In this document: piece after piece, positions 16,550 through 24,452 of the stretch | How the letters are laid out: each line of letters starts with the position of its first letter | Position numbering within the stretch: the first letter of the stretch is position 1 | The notes under the pieces: generated by a model | What the model was told of the DNA's origin: nothing | The model's database searches: none | What the model saw: only the letters and a program-made list of their open reading frames with translations | Source of the DNA: Flaviramulus_B aquimarinus | Lineage (GTDB): Bacteria > Bacteroidota > Bacteroidia > Flavobacteriales > Flavobacteriaceae | Direction: 5' to 3' | DNA length: 64,000 nt | NCBI RefSeq assembly: GCF_039543205.1 | Contig: NZ_BAABJH010000002.1 | Location: 460,768 to 524,767 of the forward strand | Program-made: the position numbers and the translations under genes

Positions 16550-19500
16550 TTAAATAGCCTCAATATTTACAAAATTAAACCCAATGGATTTACCATAAAT
16601 TATCATTTTTTCTAAAGCTTTTAATTTTGCTTTCGAATTACCAAAATCAAAATCATGTAAAAGCACAATCGCACCTTTATGAAGATGATTTTTAAATTTT
16701 TTAAATAATTCATCTTCGCTGTTTTGAGTTTTATCCCAGTCCATTGTTGTTATAGACCATAATACAGTTGTAATGCCTTTGCTTGCTAAAAAGTCTATTT
16801 GATCTTGAGTGATTGCACCATAAGGTGGTCTGTAATATTTAGGCTTTGCTGTACCATTTAACTTAAAGGTTTCAATAGACTTTTCAACTTGATTTTGCCA
16901 TAAATTTTCCTTTGATAGTTCCCAACCGTTTTCATGATCCCAACTGTGATTAGCAATTATATGCCCCCCTTCTTTTACTTGTTTTATGATGTCCTTATTT
17001 TCTTCAAGATTCTTACCTAACCAAAAAAAAGTTCCTTTAACATGGTGCTTATTTAAAATCTCAATAATTTTTAAAGACAAATCTGTAGGCCCATCATCAA
17101 AAGTTAGTGCTACTTGCTTTTTTGAAGCATCGCCATTAACCATGCAATAAGCTTTGCTTTTATTTTGATGTTCTAAAAAAAGTTTTGGAATTAATGGTAA
17201 ACTATCTGGATTATTCTTTTGTGCAACAACCTCACTTTTTTGATTGTTTCTAGATGATATTAAAAGACTTTGTGAACTAGCAGTAATTTTAACGTCGCTT
17301 ATATCTACACTTGTTCTAACTAAAATTGAAGCAATTCCTGCAGAACAATTTGTTGGATTTTGACCTATTAGTTCTGCTTTACCCTCAATACTAAAAGCAA
17401 CTTCTCCTGTATAATCAGGGATGACTGTTCCGTTTGTATCTGTTATGTAAGCGTGCACAAAAAACAAATCGTTGTCTTCTTTTTTTAAATTTTCATAATC
17501 ACTATCAATTACAATTTTAATTTTGGATGGTTTTTCCGGTGTTTGTCTAATATCTGATATAACTCGTTTACCATCAATATATCCTTTAGCTTCTAATTTC
17601 CCTTCTTGAAAATCGTCTAAAAGAAATGTAAAAGGGGGATGTTTTAAGTTTATTGATATGCGGTTTTTATCTGGTTTTTGACGCCCTAAACTATACCCAT
17701 TCAAAAACAACTCTACTTCATCACAATTACTAAATACACGAACGCATAACGGGCTATCTTCTTGCCAATTATTAGCAATATATATCATGGGCTTTCCAAA
17801 TGGATCATCTGCATCTCGTTGACTCTTATAGAAATAATAGGATGGTTTTGGAAGTCGGAAAATATCCATAATTCCAGAAGCTTCTAAATCATCTGCATAC
17901 CCTCTATTATAATCATACATGACCCAGTAGCCATCTGCAAACGCAGGAGTGTTTAAATTATCATTATGAGCTTCTTGTATATTAGTTGCTTGTTGTAATA
18001 GTGCTTTTTCTCCTGCGCTTCTTAATTGGCGACTTGAGCGCTCTTCTTGCAGTAAATTGCTCCAAGTATTTTGATCAAGACCTGCATTCATAGCATAGTA
18101 TTCCCAATCGCCATACTCTGAAACGTTGTATGGTTTTTTTAAGTTTTCATCATAATGATTTAAACGATGTTGACGGGCTTGCAAGTAAATGTCGTATCCA
18201 TAAGATTGCCAACCAGCTGTAAAGCATTGATCACCTGGATATTCCTGATGTGCTATGGCTGTTAGTGAATCTATAAAATGTTCTGGCATCCATGATTCAT
18301 TTAATGATACTTCCCAAGCCAAAACCGATGCATGGTTTCTATCTCTTCTAATTAAATCTCTTGCTGTTTGTAATACATGTTTTTGAAAGGTTGAATCTTC
18401 ACTAAAGTACTGCCATCCTAAAATAGCATCAATAGTAATAATTCCTAACTCATCGCAAGCATCCATAAATGACGTTGCCTGTGGATAATGTGATAAGCGT
18501 ACATAATCAAAACCTGCATCTTTTATTTTTTTTGCATCTCTATAGTTTGCATTATCGGAAATGGCGTAGCCAACATGTGGATATTCTTGATGGCGATTTA
18601 CGCCTTTAAGAAAGGTTTTTTTACCATTTAAATAAAAATCCTGACCTACAAACATCATGGTTTTTATGCCAATTCGCGTTATTTCCTGATCTATGGTAAT
18701 TCCATCCTGAATTATTTCTGTTTTTAGGGAATATAGATTAGGAGTGCTTGGAGACCATAATTCTGGATTCTCAACTTGCATTTCTGCAACTACTTCTTTG
18801 GTTGTATTTGTTCCTAAATCTTGATAACAACTTAATTGATTTAAAATGATATCGGTCCCTTTTAGTAGCGTGTTTTTAACTTTGAATGATACCGAATTAT
18901 TATACGCATTCTTGATATGCGTTTTAACTTGTATTCGGGCTGTTTTATTTGACACTTCTGGATATGTTACAAAAACACCTCCACTGGCTGTTTTATTTGC
19001 TCCAACTGGGTCTGTAATATGAAGCGGATCTTTGGCAATAAGCCATACATTTCTATAAATGCCACCATAGGTATTAAAATCTAAAATTTTAAGTGGTTTT
19101 GGTCCCGTAACTGGATTATCAGTATTATTCAATTTTACAGCAACACTATTTTCTTGATTAAAATTTGCGACATTAGTAAAGTTCACAATAAATGGTAAAT
19201 ACCCACCATGATGCTCAATTAATTTTTGTCCATTTACCCATACTTCAGCAATATTCATGGCACCCTCAAATTTAAGAAAGAGTTGTTTACCCAGTAAACT
19301 ATTAGGTAGGTTAAAGTTTTTACGATACCAACAGATACCTTGCCATTGATTGTTTACTATTTTAGGTTCAATTTTTGGTGTATGTGGTAATTGTACTCTT
19401 TCCCAATTATTATCATCTAATTTGTTTTGAGAATATGTACTGTCAACTTGCATGCCTTTTAATAATTTAAAAGTCCAATCCTTATTGAAATTCTGTTTCT

Positions 19501-19582
19501 CAACAAAAGTAGTTTCATTTTTACTACATGCTAGTAATAATAAAAAGATACTAGATATTACAATACATTTGAAATTATTCAT
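16550..19582 (-). CDS. Lipoprotein fusion: GH2 beta-galactosidase-type hydrolase + CE4 polysaccharide deacetylase
   Basis: A 1010-residue lipoprotein (lipobox LLLAC, Cys19). Residues about 30-180 form the GH2 sugar-binding domain, 195-310 the Ig-like domain and 315-600 the GH2 TIM barrel, with acid/base Glu429 (SLNES) and nucleophile Glu489 (VSEYG). Ig-like GH2 C-terminal domains cover about 600-780. After a short linker comes a complete NodB/CE4 domain (about 820-1010): TFDDGP (827-832, metal Asp830), HSWDH (879-883), RPPYG (918-922) and LLHD (974-977, catalytic His976). All catalytic residues of both modules look intact and the frame is continuous, so this is a true fusion. GH2 should release galactose or a related sugar from oligosaccharides; CE4 removes N- or O-acetyl groups. 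GH2 specificity beyond beta-galactosidase-like is not settled by sequence reading. Confidence 0.92.
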   Translation of the reverse strand: MNNFKCIVISSIFLLLLACSKNETTFVEKQNFNKDWTFKLLKGMQVDSTYSQNKLDDNNWERVQLPHTPKIEPKIVNNQWQGICWYRKNFNLPNSLLGKQLFLKFEGAMNIAEVWVNGQKLIEHHGGYLPFIVNFTNVANFNQENSVAVKLNNTDNPVTGPKPLKILDFNTYGGIYRNVWLIAKDPLHITDPVGANKTASGGVFVTYPEVSNKTARIQVKTHIKNAYNNSVSFKVKNTLLKGTDIILNQLSCYQDLGTNTTKEVVAEMQVENPELWSPSTPNLYSLKTEIIQDGITIDQEITRIGIKTMMFVGQDFYLNGKKTFLKGVNRHQEYPHVGYAISDNANYRDAKKIKDAGFDYVRLSHYPQATSFMDACDELGIITIDAILGWQYFSEDSTFQKHVLQTARDLIRRDRNHASVLAWEVSLNESWMPEHFIDSLTAIAHQEYPGDQCFTAGWQSYGYDIYLQARQHRLNHYDENLKKPYNVSEYGDWEYYAMNAGLDQNTWSNLLQEERSSRQLRSAGEKALLQQATNIQEAHNDNLNTPAFADGYWVMYDYNRGYADDLEASGIMDIFRLPKPSYYFYKSQRDADDPFGKPMIYIANNWQEDSPLCVRVFSNCDEVELFLNGYSLGRQKPDKNRISINLKHPPFTFLLDDFQEGKLEAKGYIDGKRVISDIRQTPEKPSKIKIVIDSDYENLKKEDNDLFFVHAYITDTNGTVIPDYTGEVAFSIEGKAELIGQNPTNCSAGIASILVRTSVDISDVKITASSQSLLISSRNNQKSEVVAQKNNPDSLPLIPKLFLEHQNKSKAYCMVNGDASKKQVALTFDDGPTDLSLKIIEILNKHHVKGTFFWLGKNLEENKDIIKQVKEGGHIIANHSWDHENGWELSKENLWQNQVEKSIETFKLNGTAKPKYYRPPYGAITQDQIDFLASKGITTVLWSITTMDWDKTQNSEDELFKKFKNHLHKGAIVLLHDFDFGNSKAKLKALEKMIIYGKSIGFNFVNIEAI

Positions 19583-19617
19583 TTACTTTAAAAATATGTT
19601 TACATTCATTCAACAGT

Positions 19618-20829
19618 CTATTGTTCAACAATTTCATTCATCCAATTAATGCCATCATGCAGGTTATAGTTAAAATCCCAAAAGGCTTTATTTTCCCAAG
19701 ATGAGCCAGCGCCAAATTCATCTGGAAAAATCAGTGTATTGGAACCAACCCATTCGCCTCCCCAATAGATTAAACCTAATCCGCCAGCATCATATAATTC
19801 TTGTGCAAAATCTTTTAAATATTCTTTTTGAGTATCTGTGGTTGCTGGGTTATCATAACCAATAGGAATGTTGTCAATACCTAAAATATCAACATGGGCA
19901 TCATTACCACCCGTTCTAAAAAGCTGGGCAGTTTCCATAATTAGAAAATCTTTATCGTACTTTCTTTTAACAAGATCTACGACATCGGTCCAGCTACTAA
20001 AGCTGCCTAATGAATGCCATGCATGATAGTGAGACAAAGCCATGATATCAAAATCCAATCCATTTCTTATATGGGTTTTCATCCAAGTTTCTAAAAAAGA
20101 AGCCTCAAATATATGACAGGCTATTTTGATGTTTAGTCCATATTTTATATTTAAATCTCTTACGGCTTTAGTGCCTGCATTTAATAGTTTTACGGTTCTA
20201 ACTACGCTGTAATCGGGCAATTCACTTTCGAGCATGTTGGGTTCTAAAAACCTTTGGTTGGTTTCGTTTCCAATAGAAACAATTTCTGGTACTAAATCCG
20301 TATTAATAAAATCTTCCAATACTGTATATGTCTGTTGGTATAAAGCATTCTTTAGCTTTTCAATATCTGATGCAATCGTTTGCCATGCTAAAGGAGCAAC
20401 GTATCGATTTAACTTTTGATGATCTTCTAAAGCCATGGATTGGTATCCAAATGTTAACAGCGTTTTTAGACCTGCGTTTTTAGCTCTTTGCATCTCAATT
20501 TTCACTTTCTCTGGCGAACCAAAATCCACATCGGCGTAACCAGCTGTATAACTGCTCCGATATGGCGGGTTATCAATTCTAAGCCTAACCATGTTTGCAC
20601 CATGATCGGCAAGACTCTGAAAAGCATCTTTTGCCACACCATTTTCTTTAAATATTACATTGCCAAAGGTTTCTTGATGGGCAACATAGGCCATATAGCT
20701 CCCTTTATAAAATACATCTTGAGATTCAAGAGGACTCCTATCTGGAGTTCGAATAGGGTTTTCGGTTGTACAGTTGAATAAAAAAAGTAAACTAAAAATC
20801 ACTAAAAGCCTTAAGGGGTTATGTGTCAT
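19618..20829 (-). CDS. Divergent GH53-family lipoprotein
   Basis: 403 residues from the ATG at 20829. The frame can be extended to a TTG at 20847, but that would overlap the upstream gene and weaken the signal peptide. The lipobox LFNC gives Cys20, so it is membrane-anchored. The GH53 barrel is recognisable by MVRLRIDNPP, acid/base Glu189 in SIGNET, IMALSHYHAWH and nucleophile Glu299 in IMETAQLF. It lacks the DYHYSDxWADP segment that the sister gene at 14518 has; that region reads LTFGYQSMALEDHQKL instead. The substrate-binding cleft therefore differs, and the enzyme may prefer another linkage, a decorated galactan or an exo mode. It lies 7 bases after the SGNH gene in the PUL operon. Confidence 0.88.
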   Translation of the reverse strand: MTHNPLRLLVIFSLLFLFNCTTENPIRTPDRSPLESQDVFYKGSYMAYVAHQETFGNVIFKENGVAKDAFQSLADHGANMVRLRIDNPPYRSSYTAGYADVDFGSPEKVKIEMQRAKNAGLKTLLTFGYQSMALEDHQKLNRYVAPLAWQTIASDIEKLKNALYQQTYTVLEDFINTDLVPEIVSIGNETNQRFLEPNMLESELPDYSVVRTVKLLNAGTKAVRDLNIKYGLNIKIACHIFEASFLETWMKTHIRNGLDFDIMALSHYHAWHSLGSFSSWTDVVDLVKRKYDKDFLIMETAQLFRTGGNDAHVDILGIDNIPIGYDNPATTDTQKEYLKDFAQELYDAGGLGLIYWGGEWVGSNTLIFPDEFGAGSSWENKAFWDFNYNLHDGINWMNEIVEQ

Positions 20830-20836
20830 ATTTATA

Positions 20837-21577
20837 TTATTTATCAATTAAATTTTTTATGTTTTTTACCCATAGATTGTACCCGTTTTCATTTAAATGA
20901 ACACCATCAACAGACATTTCCATATTCATAGCATTTTCTTCTGTTACAAAATGGGTGTATAATTGAATGAGTTCGTATGGCTGATCAGACTCAGATTTAT
21001 CAAGCATTTGGTTTGTTAACTGTATTTTTTCTTTTATGTTACTTGTTGTCGTTGGTAAGATGGTTTGTACATAGATTTTTGTTTCGGCAGAACCATCGTG
21101 AATTTGATTTACTATACTTAATATGTTATTAAAAACCATACTGGCAGTCATGTCGTCCCTAAACAAATCATTAATACCTATTAAAATAAATACGTTCTTA
21201 GGTTTAAAATAAATTATCTCAGCTAGCCTTCCTAAGACCCCTTCTGTGGTATCTCCAGAAATCCCTCTGTTCCTTGCCTTAGAATTATTTACCCGTATGC
21301 CCCAATCACCACCTTGCTCGGTAATACTGTTTCCTAAAAACACAATCTCGTTAACATTTAAAGGATTTTCCTTAAAAGCCTTTATGCGCTTTGGGTAGTG
21401 CGATCTTGTAAAATCTGTGTGGGTTGATATAACGATATTACTATCAGGATAAATGTTATCCGGAATTTCTGAATCCATTATGTTTTCTGGACCTTCGCTC
21501 CTATCAACAACATTATTGCAATGGCACAACAAGAGAAATAAAAGTATAGCGGTACAAGGTTTGAAATTCTTATGCAT
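20837..21577 (-). CDS. SGNH/GDSL-family esterase, lipoprotein
   Basis: A 246-residue lipoprotein (LLLCHC, Cys18 or Cys20). All four SGNH blocks are visible: block I with nucleophile Ser84 in FLGNSITE, block II Gly105 in RGISGDT, block III Asn136 in IGIND, and block V Asp224-x-x-His227 in DGVHLN. Such enzymes are mostly acetyl esterases on sugars. In this PUL it should deacetylate the glycan to open it to the GH53 and GH2 enzymes. It follows susE by 72 bases on the same strand. The exact acyl group cannot be read from sequence. Confidence 0.92.
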   Translation of the reverse strand: MHKNFKPCTAILLFLLLCHCNNVVDRSEGPENIMDSEIPDNIYPDSNIVISTHTDFTRSHYPKRIKAFKENPLNVNEIVFLGNSITEQGGDWGIRVNNSKARNRGISGDTTEGVLGRLAEIIYFKPKNVFILIGINDLFRDDMTASMVFNNILSIVNQIHDGSAETKIYVQTILPTTTSNIKEKIQLTNQMLDKSESDQPYELIQLYTHFVTEENAMNMEMSVDGVHLNENGYNLWVKNIKNLIDK

Positions 21578-21649
21578 GAGATTGTTTTATGAGCCTTTAG
21601 ATGAACTTTTATGGCATCCAATTGCCAGTTATTCGTTTTGAATCGAGAT

Positions 21650-22828
21650 TTATGGCTGTAAAATATATGTGCCTGATTTAAAATCTACTTTAATCGTATA
21701 AGTTCCTGTTGTTGGTGCTACAATATCATTTCCTCCCCAAGCGGGTGTAGTCGCTGAACCTGAAGCTATAAAATCTCCACCCGATGCATCCTGAGAAGTC
21801 GTTTTAGCTTTATAAGCAGGGTCGCTATACGAAGTGGCCGTAATAAATGCAAACGCTCCACCTGCTGTGAGCGGTATGGTAATTTCGAAAGTGTGTTCGT
21901 TTATTTTTCCAAACTGTTGAGTCGCATCAACATTTGCTGCCCATCCAAGCGGTGTGGCATCACCAATAATGTACAAATCTGCTGGAGGAATCAAAATAGA
22001 AGGCTCGGGAGTTGCTGTGTATTTACCCGAAGTAAAATCTAATATAACTTTATAAATGCCTGTGGTTACTGGTGAGCTCATAGGACTTCCACCCCATTGA
22101 GGCACTGTTGCAGAACCGGCTGGTCTAAAATCCCCTTCTGCTGCTGGTTGCTGCTCATCTATGGCCACATAAGCTGGGTCTGACCAAGTTGTTGGAGTTG
22201 TTATAGCTGCATAATTTTTACCACCAACCAATTCTGTAATGAGTCCAAATCTATGGTTGTCAATCTGTGTCATTTTTTGAGAATCAGGCAAGGGTGTCCC
22301 CCAATTAGATGGTACAGCATCTCCCTGAAGGTACAATTCTACAGGCATATCATAGAGTAGAGTAAGCGTGTCATAGGGTGTAACGGTTATTGTTATAGCA
22401 TTCGAATACGATTCTAAGGCATTATACTTTAAGCTTGTTTTTAACCTTAACTTAATATCTCCTTCAATATTAGAAGCCAACCCAAAGTCTAATGCATAAA
22501 AATTTAAGTCTGCATGGGTAAACGATTTCTCATTACTACTCACGGTAAAAGTTCTTGGACTAGAAAAATTACCTTCTTTTAAATCCATTTCCAAAGTATA
22601 TGTTGCTGGGGTATCAACACCATACGAAGGAATTTCCCAATTAAAAGTTATGGCTGTTTCAGTTTCTGCATTTATCTCATTTAATAGAATACTGGTCGTG
22701 CTTGAGGTTATTTCAAAAGAACCATTTTCTGGTGCTGATGCTATGTATAAAGTGTCACTATCTGTACATGAATTTAAAGACATTGTTGCTAATACAATTG
22801 TCAACATCATTTTAAAAATACTTTTCAT
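21650..22828 (-). CDS. SusE/SusF-type glycan-binding outer-membrane lipoprotein
   Basis: 392 residues with a lipobox (SLNSC, Cys21). Residues about 30-150 form the SusE N-terminal domain. Two tandem SusE/F-type starch-binding-like modules follow, beginning ELYLQGDAVPSNWGTPLP (about 165) and DLYIIGDATPLGWAANVD (about 287). Each holds conserved Trp and a WGG...GTYTIKVDF ending. Such proteins sit on the cell surface beside SusC/SusD and hold the glycan. It is third in the sus gene order and lies 52 bases after susD. Confidence 0.9.
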   Translation of the reverse strand: MKSIFKMMLTIVLATMSLNSCTDSDTLYIASAPENGSFEITSSTTSILLNEINAETETAITFNWEIPSYGVDTPATYTLEMDLKEGNFSSPRTFTVSSNEKSFTHADLNFYALDFGLASNIEGDIKLRLKTSLKYNALESYSNAITITVTPYDTLTLLYDMPVELYLQGDAVPSNWGTPLPDSQKMTQIDNHRFGLITELVGGKNYAAITTPTTWSDPAYVAIDEQQPAAEGDFRPAGSATVPQWGGSPMSSPVTTGIYKVILDFTSGKYTATPEPSILIPPADLYIIGDATPLGWAANVDATQQFGKINEHTFEITIPLTAGGAFAFITATSYSDPAYKAKTTSQDASGGDFIASGSATTPAWGGNDIVAPTTGTYTIKVDFKSGTYILQP

Positions 22829-22880
22829 AATATTTGTTTTTTTAATCTTATGTTATCGTCTAGGAGTATTTAAACATGTT

Positions 22881-24434
22881 TTAAAAACCTTCTATCTGAT
22901 CTAAATTAGGGTTTGCCAATAAATCTGCTGTTGGGATTGGAAATAGATTATATTTATCATCAACTGCTCTACCGCCTTCTACGTTTCCTTTCCAAGCCCA
23001 TAAATAATCTCCAGTAGTCAATTTGTTATGCCTAATTAAATCTGTTCTACGATGGGCTTCCCAATATAATTCTCGAGCTCTTTCATCTAATATAAAATCA
23101 AGTGTTAGATTTGAACTTATAATATTTCCAGCTGTACTAGAAGGATCATTAGCATAGGCACGCCCTCTTATTTGGTTTACGTAATTAACTGCCATGGCTC
23201 TACTACCACCTGCACCACCTCTTAAAACAGCTTCTGCGTAGGTTAAATAAATCTCTGCTAGACGAAATACTGGAAAATCTATATCTGAAAGATTTCCAAA
23301 ATTATTATTTTGTTCAATTGGATTTCCATCTCGATCTTTATTTCTGTATTTGTAAGCGGAGTAACCATCGGTACTCGTCGTAATAGAATTTACCTCTAAA
23401 TTTTGTCCATTTGTGTAAAATAAAGCGCGTTTATCAACAGAGGGATCTACTGTTGGAAATAAGGCCGGTATTTGTTGCGTAAACCTAAAGGCATTCCAAC
23501 TACTAGACATACCGTTTATAGACCCTGGAATGCCTGCAGGACCGAGTGCTAAAAAGTTTGTAGAGAACCAAGTTTGATTGGTATTATCATAATTTATGGT
23601 AAAAATAAATTCATTGGTATTTAAATTATTATCGCCTAGCATTAACCATTCATATTTAGACTCCAAAGCATATCCTTGGTCTATTATTTTACTACTATAG
23701 CTAATAGCTTCTGTATAGTACTCTTTTCCTGTATATGTTTTTGCATTCAAATACATTCTGGACAAAAGTGCCCATGCAGCAGCTTTATCTGGACGTCCTC
23801 TTTCGTTGGTTCTGGCATCGGCTAATAGAGGTTCTATGGTTTTCAATTCTTCTTCAAGAAAAACAAACAAATCGGCACGTTGAATTTGAGAAGGAGGCGT
23901 TGTTCCTAATGTTTGTTCGGTAGGGAACGGTGGGTTTCCATAACAATCCATGAGGATCCAAAAGCAGTAAGCTCTTAGAAATCTAGCTTCGGCTTGAAAT
24001 TGTTCTATTTGAGCAGCTTCTGTATTAGAAAACCCTCTTGAATTAACACTCCCAGCCGATGCCTCTTTAACATAATTATTACATAAAGTTATCATGTTAA
24101 TTGCTGCATTGTAAACATTTGTAATGGCAGGAGAGTCTGCACTCCACGCTAGTTCATGATAAACGCCATCACCGCCATCGTTCCAAGTGCTCACTGCCAT
24201 ATCGGTAGAATATTCTTGCATACTCCAATAAAACCTCAAGAATGTGCTATAGGCAAGGTTAGAATAAATAGACACTAAACCTTGTTTATACCCATCTATA
24301 TTATTGAATTGTTTATCTGCCGTTATGATGTTGACAGGTGTTTTTTCTAAATCATCTGTACAGGAATTAAAATTTAAAGTAAAAACCAATAGTAGTATTA
24401 CTAATAAAAATCTTTGGTATCTTATTTTTTTCAT
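22881..24434 (-). CDS. susD: SusD/RagB-family surface glycan-binding lipoprotein
   Basis: 517 residues with lipobox FNSC (Cys25). The body is the TPR-rich SusD fold: FNNIDGYKQGLVSIYSNL near the N terminus, EARFLRAYCFWILMDCYGNPP in the middle, and the C-terminal region with LAEIYLTYAEAVLRGG and LDFILDERARELYWEAHRR. SusD caps the SusC channel and captures oligosaccharides for import. It follows susC by 18 bases. Its sequence alone does not define the glycan; the assignment to galactan rests on the GH53 neighbours. Confidence 0.97.
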   Translation of the reverse strand: MKKIRYQRFLLVILLLVFTLNFNSCTDDLEKTPVNIITADKQFNNIDGYKQGLVSIYSNLAYSTFLRFYWSMQEYSTDMAVSTWNDGGDGVYHELAWSADSPAITNVYNAAINMITLCNNYVKEASAGSVNSRGFSNTEAAQIEQFQAEARFLRAYCFWILMDCYGNPPFPTEQTLGTTPPSQIQRADLFVFLEEELKTIEPLLADARTNERGRPDKAAAWALLSRMYLNAKTYTGKEYYTEAISYSSKIIDQGYALESKYEWLMLGDNNLNTNEFIFTINYDNTNQTWFSTNFLALGPAGIPGSINGMSSSWNAFRFTQQIPALFPTVDPSVDKRALFYTNGQNLEVNSITTSTDGYSAYKYRNKDRDGNPIEQNNNFGNLSDIDFPVFRLAEIYLTYAEAVLRGGAGGSRAMAVNYVNQIRGRAYANDPSSTAGNIISSNLTLDFILDERARELYWEAHRRTDLIRHNKLTTGDYLWAWKGNVEGGRAVDDKYNLFPIPTADLLANPNLDQIEGF

Positions 24435-24452
24435 AGTTTTATTTTATTTTTT

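Noticed and set aside
20830..20847. Earlier TTG start for the divergent GH53 gene
   Set aside because: It overlaps the end of the SGNH gene and lengthens the lipoprotein signal unnecessarily; the ATG at 20829 fits better.
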